A DNA stretch of 64,000 bases from Adhaeribacter arboris (GTDB lineage: Bacteria; Bacteroidota; Bacteroidia; Cytophagales; Hymenobacteraceae), in contig NZ_PYFT01000001.1 of NCBI RefSeq assembly GCF_003023845.1, forward strand, positions 6,634,001-6,698,000. The letters run 5' to 3'. Below, piece by piece: positions 47,453-54,747 of the stretch. The position numbers and the translations under genes are program-made. Within the stretch, counting starts at the first letter, position 1; each line of letters starts with the position of its first letter. The notes under the pieces are model-generated. The model was not told where the DNA came from. It saw only the letters and a program-made list of their open reading frames with translations, and made no database searches.

Positions 47453-47464
47453 GCAAGGCATAGT

Positions 47465-48037
47465 ATGAAAAATAGCTTCGGAAACATTTTTTCAATTTTG
47501 ACATGCTTGCTTCTGTTAAGTGCGGCGACAGAAAGCTTTGCATGCACCTGCGCTGGTAAGGACAAGCTAACAACAGAAAATGGATATGCCTCTGTAAATG
47601 TTGTTGTAAAAGGAACAGTCATAAGCGTTTCCGACTACAATTATTATGACACAGCAGGACTTTCACTTACAGGCTTAAAGTTCGACCCGAAATTGTATAC
47701 CTACATGATTAGGAAATATAAAGCCTATAGAATTGCTATTACCAACAATTTCAAGCCAGAATTATCACTTTCCGATACATTAACTGTTATTACTGGACAA
47801 GGGGGAGGCGACTGCGGATTTGAATTTGAAATTGGGAAAGAATACATCGTCTATAGTGATAGATGGACAGAAAGAGAAATTGTAGAATCAATAAGGAAGA
47901 GACGTACTAAAAGAAGTTTAAAAGAAGTTGCTCGTGAAAATGTGTTTTACACGGACATTTGCAGTTTGACTCAAGAAGCAAATGCAACAGAACTTAAAAA
48001 ATTAGAAAGTATAAAATTAAAAAAGCCCAGCAGGTAA
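47465..48037 (+). CDS. Cassette 7: TIMP/netrin-like secreted protein
   Basis: 190 residues. Signal peptide (about 1-26) ends at ESFACTCAG, so the mature protein begins with Cys-x-Cys, the N-terminal signature of tissue-inhibitor-of-metalloprotease-like (NTR) proteins. NVVVKGTVISVSDYNYYD, LTVITGQGGGDCGFEFEIGKEYIVY and a later Cys fit the netrin-type OB fold. Bacterial members are common in Bacteroidota, role unknown. Cassette start GTTACCTGC matches its 3' GCAGGTAAC over nine bases. Confidence 0.75.
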   Translation: MKNSFGNIFSILTCLLLLSAATESFACTCAGKDKLTTENGYASVNVVVKGTVISVSDYNYYDTAGLSLTGLKFDPKLYTYMIRKYKAYRIAITNNFKPELSLSDTLTVITGQGGGDCGFEFEIGKEYIVYSDRWTEREIVESIRKRRTKRSLKEVARENVFYTDICSLTQEANATELKKLESIKLKKPSR

Positions 48038-48098
48038 CACTTTATAAATGCCAGCTTCGGCCGACTGCCTCGCCGCCGTTTATACTAGTCCGTTAGTG
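48030..48098 (+). repeat. attC of cassette 7
   Basis: 69 bp: GCAGGTAAC ... GTTAGTG, stem CTTTATAAATG... / CGTTTATACTAG, loop with CTTCGGCCGACTGCCTCG. Confidence 0.85.
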
Positions 48099-48139
48099 GC
48101 AATTCATTCGTGACATCAAAAACATTTTAAAATAATATT

Positions 48140-48232
48140 ATGCAAGCTTCAGAAACGCCAAGAATTCCAAGAGTAGTCATAATCACCTTAGTTGTTGTCG
48201 TGGTGATATTATGTTATTTACTCTTTAGATAA
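48140..48232 (+). CDS. Cassette 8, gene a: 30-residue membrane peptide
   Basis: 30-codon ORF starting ATG CAA GCT. Residues 1-11 are polar (QASETPRIPR), residues 12-29 form one hydrophobic helix (VVIITLVVVVVILCYLLF), last residue Arg. The stop is two bases before the ATG of the next gene, so the two are coupled. It resembles single-pass small membrane proteins, but coding status is unproven. Confidence 0.45.
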   Translation: MQASETPRIPRVVIITLVVVVVILCYLLFR

Positions 48233-48234
48233 GT

Positions 48235-48828
48235 ATGAAAAGAGAAACCATCGTACTGCTTCTCACAATTCTAATTGTGATTTTAGGAGTTGGGACGCTA
48301 TTCAAATACAATATTCTAACTTTTCAAAAGCTGGCTACTAATAAAGATTTAATCGGCGTATTCAAGGACATCATAACAATTATAGCGCTAATTGTTGGTG
48401 CCTTGCTTTCTTACTTTAGATTTTTCAGCGGGAGAACATTTTCAACGAAAGCAGATATTGAACTTGAAGCTGTCTTGATTGAAACTCCAACGAAGTCCAT
48501 AATGCACGCTTTGACAGTTTCAATCATCAATAAAGGTAGTCTTACAATTTGGGAGCCGGAGGCTATATTATCTGTTCAAGAATACACAGAGAATGGTGCT
48601 CAAGAAGAAGTTGTATATGAACAGTTTTTACGGACATCCTACTTCAGAAAAGGAGAAAAGGGAGACGTTGTTATTGACGCAGGAGAAAAAGCATATTTTA
48701 CTTTTTTGCAAGAGTTCAACCTTTCGACTTGGGCTGTGACATATACAGCAGAGATTAGAAATGATAGAGGACGAATATGGCAAAAAGCTATAACGGTGGA
48801 AAACAAAGCAAAAAGTGCAAAGTCATAA
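48235..48828 (+). CDS. Cassette 8, gene b: membrane protein, unknown
   Basis: 197 residues. Two membrane helices: about 5-24 (TIVLLLTILIVILGVGTLF) and 44-65 (DIITIIALIVGALLSYF). The rest (about 75-195) is soluble, beta-rich and probably immunoglobulin-like (VSIINKGSLTIWEPEA). It may form a complex with the peptide encoded just upstream. No family recognised. Cassette start GTTAGTGGCA matches TGCCACTAAC at the 3' end (10 bases). Confidence 0.65.
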   Translation: MKRETIVLLLTILIVILGVGTLFKYNILTFQKLATNKDLIGVFKDIITIIALIVGALLSYFRFFSGRTFSTKADIELEAVLIETPTKSIMHALTVSIINKGSLTIWEPEAILSVQEYTENGAQEEVVYEQFLRTSYFRKGEKGDVVIDAGEKAYFTFLQEFNLSTWAVTYTAEIRNDRGRIWQKAITVENKAKSAKS

Positions 48829-48849
48829 AACACTTTGGCAAAGAAAACT

Positions 48850-48983
48850 GCCACTAACAGTGTGTTTATAAAATTGTGGCTGGACGTCACGCATTTGACT
48901 ATAAATCGCTATTTTGGTTTTGTGGTTAATTGAACCTGACGTTTTTCAATTGCCACAACTTCATAAACACTTTAACGTTAGCG
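48850..48983 (+). repeat. attC of cassette 8 (long type)
   Basis: 134 bp: GCCACTAAC ... GTTAGCG. Outer stem AGTGTGTTTATAAAATTGTGGC / GCCACAACTTCATAAACACT (given in parts) and a terminal structure of about 80 bases, similar in size to Vibrio repeats. Near-identical to the attC at 50301. Confidence 0.85.
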
Positions 48984-48995
48984 ATAATTAATAAA

Positions 48996-49706
48996 ATGAA
49001 ATTGCTCTATCAATTTATTTTCTTGTTGATGCTTTATGGTTGCAGCCAACCACATCAAGAAAAAAGAGATGTATCCAATGATAAAAAATCAGCGGTTGGA
49101 TTTTCTGGACTCACTGAATTTGCGGTTGATAGCTCTAGCACTTTTGACAAGAATAGAAATACACAAATTTCAATAGAAATACCTGTTTCTGGAATTCAAG
49201 AATTAGACGAACAAATAAAAGCTGAGATAGATAAACAGAAAGTTGAGTTCATCAAAAGCATAGACGAGCTGATTAAAGAAGACCGCGATATTTTAACTAC
49301 GGTTAATAGCGACTTTTCCGTTGACCTCATTTCTGCTTACAATGACAAGAATCTAATAAGTTACTGTTTTATCATTTCCTATTATCATGGAGGAGCGGCT
49401 CATCCTATGACAATGTATAACTCTTTTAACTTTGACAAAAAAGAAAAGAAACTGATAAGCTTTACCGATTATTTTAATGTGAAAACTCAAAATGATAGTA
49501 TATGGTTTTTGACAATTATTAACAAAGCAATTGACATAGATAATGTAAAGGCTACATCATTAAATGAGATTGATTTTAATATAGAGAAAGATACTATCTC
49601 TTTCAATTTTGATGACTATGAAATAGCCAGTTATGCAGAAGGAATCATTCAAGGCAGAATTAAGAAGTCGGTGTTATCAGAAAAAATTAAAAATAACTAT
49701 CGCTAA
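48996..49706 (+). CDS. Cassette 9: DUF3298/RsiV-like lipoprotein
   Basis: 236 residues from the ATG at 48996, 19 bp after the core. SPII signal MLYGC. A DUF4163-type region (STFDKNRNTQISIEIPVSG, then ELDEQIKAEIDK) is followed by a DUF3298-like C-terminal domain: YYHGGAAHPMTMYNSFNFD, LISFTDYF and FNFDDYEIASYAEG. In other bacteria this fold binds lysozyme or lies in peptidoglycan deacetylases (PdaC). Role here unknown, possibly envelope protection. Cassette start GTTAGCGATA matches TATCGCTAAC (10 bases). Confidence 0.75.
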   Translation: MKLLYQFIFLLMLYGCSQPHQEKRDVSNDKKSAVGFSGLTEFAVDSSSTFDKNRNTQISIEIPVSGIQELDEQIKAEIDKQKVEFIKSIDELIKEDRDILTTVNSDFSVDLISAYNDKNLISYCFIISYYHGGAAHPMTMYNSFNFDKKEKKLISFTDYFNVKTQNDSIWFLTIINKAIDIDNVKATSLNEIDFNIEKDTISFNFDDYEIASYAEGIIQGRIKKSVLSEKIKNNYR

Positions 49707-49768
49707 CAAAACCTAAACGTCAGCCTTCGGCCGATGGCCTCGTCCGTCGTTTAGCAGAGCCGTTAGCT
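49701..49768 (+). repeat. attC of cassette 9
   Basis: 68 bp: CGCTAAC, stem CTAAACGTCAGC... / CGTCGTTTAGCAG, GTTAGCT. Very similar stem to the attC at 52622. Confidence 0.88.
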
Positions 49769-49778
49769 GCCATTTTTT

Positions 49779-50297
49779 ATGCCTCTAAAAACATTTACTT
49801 TTCTATTTCTTTTAACCCTGACAGCCAGTTGCAATAGTTTTGAAAATAAATTCTATAAAAAAATCCAAGAAGGCGAAATAAATTCGATTAAGAGTAAAAA
49901 ATCGGTAATGTTTGACCTCAGTTCTTTAACAGATTTTGACTGGGATAGTGTTCTCATTATACATGGGAATGAAAGTGTCCCTGTAAATGCTGAACAAATA
50001 GAAGTTGACTTAAAAAGGACAACAACTGATTTGCCAACACTAACAGACCGTTTTTATTTTCTACAGAAAGACAAGAAAGTCATTGTCAAGGAAATTGAAA
50101 GTATGATTTTTCATGACCCAGACGTTAATATTGAGTTTTGCTTAATTGATACGACGAATTATAGACCTTGGCTTTCACGGGACGAGTGTAAATTCAGGTT
50201 AATGTCAAATAGTAAAAGAGTAAGTCACGGAGGAATATTTCTTTTCCCACCTTGTAGAACTTGGGTGACGGAGAAAAGTTTGAAAGTATTCGAGTAA
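49779..50297 (+). CDS. Cassette 10: lipoprotein, unknown
   Basis: 172 residues. SPII signal LTASC (Cys near 18). Short mature protein with FDLSSLTDFDWDSVLIIHGN, a Cys at the CLIDTT stretch and a final HGGIFLFPPCRTWVTEKSL. No known family. ATG starts 17 bases after the core. Cassette start GTTAGCTGCC matches GGCAGCTAAC over ten bases. Confidence 0.7.
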   Translation: MPLKTFTFLFLLTLTASCNSFENKFYKKIQEGEINSIKSKKSVMFDLSSLTDFDWDSVLIIHGNESVPVNAEQIEVDLKRTTTDLPTLTDRFYFLQKDKKVIVKEIESMIFHDPDVNIEFCLIDTTNYRPWLSRDECKFRLMSNSKRVSHGGIFLFPPCRTWVTEKSLKVFE

Positions 50298-50300
50298 AAC

Positions 50301-50435
50301 GGCAGCTAACAGTGTGTTTATAAAATTGTGGCGGGACGTTAGGCATTCGACTATAAATCGCTATTTTGCTTTTGTGGTTAATTGAAACTGACGTTTTTCA
50401 AATGCCACAACTTCATAAACACTTTAACGTTAGAC
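50301..50435 (+). repeat. attC of cassette 10 (long type)
   Basis: 135 bp: GGCAGCTAAC ... GTTAGAC. Same long stem and terminal structure as at 48850, with a handful of substitutions. Confidence 0.85.
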
Positions 50436-50447
50436 GAAAATCACAAT

Positions 50448-51014
50448 ATGAAATATTTGTTAACATGTTTCATTATTATAGCAATTCAGAGCTGTATATC
50501 GGTTAGTCTTGGCAATAGGTCTCGCTGGCAGAATATAAAAGAGCAGGATAGTAGGACTGCCCAACAAAAGAAAATGCCTATTGACAGAAGGCCTAATGTA
50601 TGTGTCAGTTTAATAAACAATCAGAGGAACTTGGTGTTACCATTCTTTTTTATCGATATAGATAGAAAGAATTATTATGTTCAATTTGATATTGAAACCT
50701 ACAATAATGACTTTGCGGTTTTGGACTCAATCAATTATGAAATTAAAAGCCAAGAAGGCACCGTGCTTTATAGAGGTACTGGTCACCCTAAAGATAAAAG
50801 AATTGATATAATTGAGGAAAGCAAGTACGCCTACCAAGCTTCTGTATCTACAGACTCTGATTTAGAATTTGACAAGAAAATACGGGAGGACTTGTTGATA
50901 CAGTTTATCCTGCATTTAAGGGATAATGAGGGCAAACCCATTCTCGAAAAATATCTACTGCCGCTAAAAGGCGAAAAACCCAAATGGTTTAGAATAGGCT
51001 CTATTTTAGGATAA
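50448..51014 (+). CDS. Cassette 11: lipoprotein, unknown
   Basis: 188 residues from the ATG at 50448, 19 bp after the core; the frame extends upstream into the attC, which is unlikely to be translated. SPII signal IAIQSC. Mature part with LPFFFIDIDRKNYYVQFDI and EIKSQEGTVLYRGTGHPK, a beta-rich protein of unknown family. Cassette start GTTAGAC matches GTCTAAC at its 3' end. Confidence 0.68.
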   Translation: MKYLLTCFIIIAIQSCISVSLGNRSRWQNIKEQDSRTAQQKKMPIDRRPNVCVSLINNQRNLVLPFFFIDIDRKNYYVQFDIETYNNDFAVLDSINYEIKSQEGTVLYRGTGHPKDKRIDIIEESKYAYQASVSTDSDLEFDKKIREDLLIQFILHLRDNEGKPILEKYLLPLKGEKPKWFRIGSILG

Positions 51015-51022
51015 AAATCATT

Positions 51023-51091
51023 GTCTAACATTGTGGAAACACCATGCTTCGGCCAACGGCCTCGCACACCGTTTCCACGAGACCGTTATAT
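51023..51091 (+). repeat. attC of cassette 11
   Basis: 69 bp: GTCTAAC, stem TTGTGGAAACACC / GTTTCCACGAG, GTTATAT. Confidence 0.85.
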
Positions 51092-51113
51092 GCCATTTAA
51101 AAAAATATAAATC

Positions 51114-51632
51114 GTGAAGAACCAATATCTACAATTAGTCAATTATACCATCATTGTAATATTGTTTTCTTGCCAATCTAAGTCGATTCCCTCAAAACTT
51201 ATTCTAAAGAGAGACAACAAGACTTCTCTCTATGCATACTTTGACGAAAAAGGCAACAAAGTTTTGGGCAACTACTTTGCTGCTTATACCGACACCATTA
51301 CAGAATATGGAATTGTTTCTGACTCTGGCTTCGTTCTAATCGATAAAACAGGGAAACATATCTATAAAATTTACCCATTTGACAATGGTCCTGATTATAC
51401 TAGTGAAGGGATATATAGAATTATAAAAGAAGGGAAAATTGGGTACGTAGATTCAGTAACCTCAAAAGTTTTAATTGAACCTAAGTTCGGCTGTGCATAT
51501 CCTTTCGAGAACGGTAAAGCGAAGGTAAGTCTTAATTGTAGAACGGTAAAAGCATTTCCTGGAGATGAGCATTCAACCTGGGAAAGCGAAGAATGGTTTT
51601 ACGTGGATAAGACAGGTAAAATTGTAGAATAA
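51114..51632 (+). CDS. Cassette 12: WG-repeat-like lipoprotein
   Basis: 172 residues from a GTG at 51114. SPII signal VILFSC. Mature part with repeating YAYFDEKGNKVLGNYFAAY, FVLIDKTGKHIY, KIGYVDSVTSKVLIEPKF and FYVDKTGKIVE: the beta-hairpin rhythm of WG/KWG repeats, which occur in Bacteroidota surface proteins. Three or four units are present. Cassette start GTTATATGC matches GCATATAAC. Confidence 0.72.
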   Translation: MKNQYLQLVNYTIIVILFSCQSKSIPSKLILKRDNKTSLYAYFDEKGNKVLGNYFAAYTDTITEYGIVSDSGFVLIDKTGKHIYKIYPFDNGPDYTSEGIYRIIKEGKIGYVDSVTSKVLIEPKFGCAYPFENGKAKVSLNCRTVKAFPGDEHSTWESEEWFYVDKTGKIVE

Positions 51633-51637
51633 AAACA

Positions 51638-51703
51638 GCATATAACACTGTATATGAAAAACCCTTGCTCCGCTGCACGCTTTTCATATACTAACCGTTG
51701 TGG
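51638..51703 (+). repeat. attC of cassette 12
   Basis: 66 bp: GCATATAAC, stem TGTATATGAAAA / TTTTCATATACTA, GTTGTGG. Confidence 0.88.
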
Positions 51704-51712
51704 TACATTAAA

Positions 51713-52144
51713 ATGACAGAAGAACAAAAATATTTACCTTCCGAAATCATAAATAAGTCAACTTTAAACAGTCACGAATATGGCTGGAAAAGAAAAGATT
51801 TTAAAGAAGTTGTAGACTACGCTGTAAAAGCTGGACTTGGAGTAGTAGGTGGACAAGTTCAGTTTATGTTTCCTGATGGAACGTGTGAACTGTACTGGCA
51901 CAAGTATGATACGAAAGAAAAACTAGCAGGTGAAAGTTGGTTAAGTTACTGTGAAAGAACTAAACAGGAATGTCTTGAGCAGTTTGAAGCTCTACCTAAT
52001 AACCTAAGGTTAATAGAAGAAGGAATAGAAAAATTTAGGTTCTTAAGAGAGAAATCTGAACAAGGAGTAGAACTTGAAAACTACTTGATATTCATTCTTT
52101 ACTTTGATAACTCTGAAACAGAGATAGCTAAAAAGGAAAAATAA
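51713..52144 (+). CDS. Cassette 13: hypothetical soluble protein
   Basis: 143 residues from the ATG at 51713; the GTG at 51698 lies inside the core site. No signal peptide. Features: HEYGWKRKDFKEVVDYAVKA, GQVQFMFPDGTCELYWHKYD, GESWLSYCERTKQECLEQF. The mixed alpha-beta, acidic protein resembles small polyimmunity-type or integron-cassette hypothetical proteins, but I cannot assign a family. Cassette start GTTGTGGTA matches TACCACAAC. Confidence 0.65.
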   Translation: MTEEQKYLPSEIINKSTLNSHEYGWKRKDFKEVVDYAVKAGLGVVGGQVQFMFPDGTCELYWHKYDTKEKLAGESWLSYCERTKQECLEQFEALPNNLRLIEEGIEKFRFLREKSEQGVELENYLIFILYFDNSETEIAKKEK

Positions 52145-52149
52145 CGATA

Positions 52150-52203
52150 CCACAACAACACCTTTACGGTAGCTACGCCACCGCAAAGCCCAGAACGTTG
52201 TGC
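52150..52203 (+). repeat. attC of cassette 13
   Basis: 54 bp, short type: CCACAAC, stem CTTTACGGTAGC... / CCGCAAAG, GTTGTGC. Confidence 0.78.
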
Positions 52204-52223
52204 GGCATTAAAAACAAGAGAAA

Positions 52224-52616
52224 GTGAATAAAATTTATAATATTTTTCTGGATAACATAAAAATTGGAACAACTCAGTTTGAAAAGGCAGATGCTCCAAT
52301 GGGAATTGTATTCGGACTTATTGACTTTATAGACTCTAAATTTGGATATGATTTCATTAAAAGTTATTGCCTTAAAAACCAAATTGATATAGTTGCAGAT
52401 TATCCTGAGAATAAACTGATTTCAACAACTTCGATTAAAGGATTAAAGGTTACAAATACTAATGGTGTTGAAATTAAAGGTTCAGGGAATCAAATAGATG
52501 GAATGGATAGCGAAGGATTTGAAATTATAATTGAAGGAATCTCTTATCCATTTTATGGTGAAGAATTTTCTAATCATGTAAAGGAAGAAAAAAACAGGTA
52601 TAAAAATAAAAAATAA
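52224..52616 (+). CDS. Cassette 14: hypothetical soluble protein
   Basis: 130 residues from a GTG at 52224 with AAGAGAAA upstream. N-terminal half IFLDNIKIGTTQFEKADAPMG and VFGLIDFIDSKFGYDFIKSY; C-terminal half with FEIIIEGISYPFYGEEF. No signal and no known family. The length and lone-gene layout are like many integron cassette proteins. Cassette start GTTGTGCG matches CGCACAAC. Confidence 0.62.
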   Translation: MNKIYNIFLDNIKIGTTQFEKADAPMGIVFGLIDFIDSKFGYDFIKSYCLKNQIDIVADYPENKLISTTSIKGLKVTNTNGVEIKGSGNQIDGMDSEGFEIIIEGISYPFYGEEFSNHVKEEKNRYKNKK

Positions 52617-52621
52617 CGCAC

Positions 52622-52689
52622 GCACAACAAAAACTAAACGTCAGCCTTCGGCCGACGGCCTCGCCCGTCGTTTAGCAGAGACGTTAAGG
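52622..52689 (+). repeat. attC of cassette 14
   Basis: 68 bp: GCACAAC, stem CTAAACGTCAGC / CGTCGTTTAGCAG, GTTAAGG. Confidence 0.85.
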
Positions 52690-53273
52690 CGTAATAGGAA
52701 AAATTTGGGCTGGGAAGGAGTGGCTAAACAACTGAAATATAGCCATAAAAGCAAAAAATTAGGAGTTTCAACCCGTCTTTGACAGCTAGGTCAAAGAAGA
52801 AAAAACAGGAAAAAAGACCGGATTAAAACCGTTTTTAAAGACCGGATTAAAACCGTTTTTAAGGAAGGTATTTTACCTGTTTTTGGTACTTGTTAAAATA
52901 ACAATACCTGGTTGAAACGAATAAAAAATGGCTTTTATTGCCTGCTAAAAAAAAGTTTAGCCCCGTTTTTACCTCTTTTGGCCAGCCCTTTATGGGTGTT
53001 TTATAAAAATAAAGGAGCGGGTGACTTCTCTTAGCCTCGCCTAAATGAAATCATCCCGCCTTTAGTTTTATTTATTCATTTTTAGGAAAACGTTTGTTTC
53101 TCTTTAAAAAGCAGAGAAACCTAAAGAAGGGGAAAGCGGTAAATTTTTCCTACTATAAAGGGTAGTTCTTAAAAAATCAGCTACTTTACCTAAAAAAAGA
53201 ACTACCCCGCCTAACTACACCTAAAAGACACCAAACCCCAGCCAATTGGACAAGGCGTCTTTTAGCCTTGTTC
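52683..53273 (+). mobile_element. Cassette 15: ORF-less, hairpin-rich (copy B of cassette 1)
   Basis: Same as 43815-44380 except a 24-bp tandem duplication (52815-52838, 52839-52862), one extra A in the core (GTTAAGG) and about three substitutions. All four hairpins persist. Its 3' GCCTAAC therefore fits cassette 1's start better than its own. Confidence 0.8.
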
Positions 53274-53280
53274 GTTGTGT
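53209..53280 (+). repeat. attC of cassette 15
   Basis: 72 bp, identical to the attC at 44316 up to the core, which is GTTGTGT here. Confidence 0.82.
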
Positions 53281-53293
53281 GTCATTTTGAAGA

Positions 53294-53833
53294 ATGGAAA
53301 TAATTCATAAATATCTATCACCTGATGACCTCAATCTCATTCAGAAGTTAGTAGGTGAAAAAATTGACCTTCTATATTGCAAAGAGCTTTATGTAGATGT
53401 TAGTTCTACTATCATTGAATCTCACCATTTCTCCTTGAGCTGTAATAAAAGCTACATAAACTTTCAGAATCATGAAAAAGGGAATGAAGATTATAGTTAC
53501 TATGAATTTAGCATAACTGAATCAGATACTCCATTAAGAATCAAGAGAGAAGAATCTGGGGCAATGCGGGGAGGTTCGCATGTGCGCTTGCCTGCAAGTA
53601 GGATAATCAGAATCGACTTGTTTGAGGACAAGGCCGAAGAGGAATGGAATAGTAAAGGAAGAGAGTTAATAACTGTTAAATATGATTCTGCCTTCGTCTT
53701 CCACCTATCGAATGGAGCAAAGTTTCTACTTGGAGTTTCAGAATCAATAACTGAGTTCACTCAGTTCATCTGGGATGGACAAGAGTTAATTGATAGGCTA
53801 GAAGGCTTAATAAAAAGAAAAGAGTGGAAATAA
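53294..53833 (+). CDS. Cassette 16: hypothetical soluble protein
   Basis: 179 residues from an ATG at 53294. N-terminal helix IIHKYLSPDDLNLIQKLVGE, then strands and SCNKSYINFQNHEKGNED, and SESITEFTQFIWDGQELID near the end. No signal peptide, no recognised family. Stop is 7 bp before the attC. Cassette start GTTGTGTG matches CACACAAC. Confidence 0.65.
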   Translation: MEIIHKYLSPDDLNLIQKLVGEKIDLLYCKELYVDVSSTIIESHHFSLSCNKSYINFQNHEKGNEDYSYYEFSITESDTPLRIKREESGAMRGGSHVRLPASRIIRIDLFEDKAEEEWNSKGRELITVKYDSAFVFHLSNGAKFLLGVSESITEFTQFIWDGQELIDRLEGLIKRKEWK

Positions 53834-53840
53834 AACCGTC

Positions 53841-53907
53841 ACACAACAACGTGTAAACGCCAACATCGGCCAATGGCCTCGCCGCCGTTTACACAAGTCC
53901 GTTGGGC
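53841..53907 (+). repeat. attC of cassette 16
   Basis: 67 bp: ACACAAC, stem CGTGTAAACGCC / CCGTTTACACAAG, GTTGGGC. Loop CATCGGCCAATGGCCTCG. Confidence 0.85.
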
Positions 53908-53943
53908 ACAATGTGAAATGATAAAAAAAGCTGAAGAATTTTG

Positions 53944-53951
53944 TATATTTG
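53944..53951 (+). promoter_or_regulatory. Promoter box directly before cassette 17 gene
   Basis: TATATTTG fits TAnnTTTG and ends three bases before the GTG at 53955, so the transcript would be nearly leaderless. No clear -33 TTTG at the usual distance. Confidence 0.5.
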
Positions 53952-53954
53952 GTA

Positions 53955-54482
53955 GTGAACAAATCAACAGAATATCTTCAGGACTTTGAAGTTGACAAGC
54001 TGACAAATTCCCTGGAAAATAGAATAACCAAAGACAGCTTTCCAACAGAGATAACTTTCCTGACTAAGAACGACTTAAAAACCATTACTAAGAAGAATGG
54101 CTGGGCTTTCAACTGGAAAGCAGAATTTACTTTAAATGACAGGGAAGTTTACAAACTAACCATTGTAAATAACCCGACCATCATTCAAGGACTGGTAAGC
54201 TTGACAATAAAACCCGACCATGTTTTCCTAAACTTACTGGAAAGTGCCCCTTTTAACATCGGACAAAATAAAGTATATGCTGGTGTTCCAGGCAATTTAG
54301 TTGCTTTTGCCTGCAAACTTTCCTTCGGAAGAGGCGGAGACGGCTTTGTTTCCTTTCAGGCTAAAACCAAACTTATCGACCATTACGTTAAAACATTAGG
54401 AGCCCTGCATGCGGGCGGTCATCTAATGGTAATCGATGCGCTTGCTGCACAGAAATTAATTGACAAATATTTTAAATCTTAA
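53955..54482 (+). CDS. Cassette 17, gene a: GNAT-like acetyltransferase, possible toxin
   Basis: 175 residues from the GTG at 53955. The C-terminal half looks like a GNAT fold: VYAGVPGNLVAFACKLSFG (acetyl-CoA loop region), GFVSFQAKTKLIDHYVKTLGA, and AAQKLIDKYF. The N-terminal half (LTKNDLKTITKKNGWAFNWK) is unassigned. The next gene, 4 bases on, encodes a 58-residue helical protein, as in GNAT toxin or modifier modules. Own -7 box just upstream. Toxin role is inference. Confidence 0.6.
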   Translation: MNKSTEYLQDFEVDKLTNSLENRITKDSFPTEITFLTKNDLKTITKKNGWAFNWKAEFTLNDREVYKLTIVNNPTIIQGLVSLTIKPDHVFLNLLESAPFNIGQNKVYAGVPGNLVAFACKLSFGRGGDGFVSFQAKTKLIDHYVKTLGALHAGGHLMVIDALAAQKLIDKYFKS

Positions 54483-54486
54483 GACT

Positions 54487-54663
54487 ATGGGACTAATAAG
54501 AGAACCGGATGATATTAACTTAAATATTCAAAGTAAGCCTTTGACTCGGGAAGAAGAAGAAAGGTTAAGCCAATTCATTAAAGAGCGGAAACAGGAAATA
54601 GAAAAAAAGAAACACTTTGCCCAACAAAAGCTTTATGGCAGCCGGGCTGCACGGCGGAATTAA
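54487..54663 (+). CDS. Cassette 17, gene b: small partner (antitoxin-like)
   Basis: 58 residues from the ATG at 54487. Reads GLIREPDDINLNIQSKPLT, then a helix EEERLSQFIKERKQEIEKKK and a basic end GSRAARRN. Similar small proteins with a (P/K)PLT-EE pattern follow GNAT-like genes in other bacteria. Four bases separate it from gene a, indicating coupling. Probable partner or antidote. Confidence 0.55.
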   Translation: MGLIREPDDINLNIQSKPLTREEEERLSQFIKERKQEIEKKKHFAQQKLYGSRAARRN

Positions 54664-54689
54664 AGCTTATCTTTTCTACTTAGCAATTT

Positions 54690-54747
54690 TGTATTGACAC
54701 TAATCTCAAGTAAATTCCCGGCCGACCACAAAGCCTAACCGTTGGGC
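54690..54747 (+). repeat. Degenerate attC between cassettes 17 and 18
   Basis: R' GTTGGGC (54741) is intact, but no GCCCAAC-type R'' partner for cassette 17 exists; only AAGCCTAACC precedes the core. Confidence 0.45.

Noticed and set aside
47118-47622. Two minus-strand ORFs of 134-151 codons in cassettes 6-7
   Set aside because: Antisense to convincing cassette genes and crossing a core site; no protein features.
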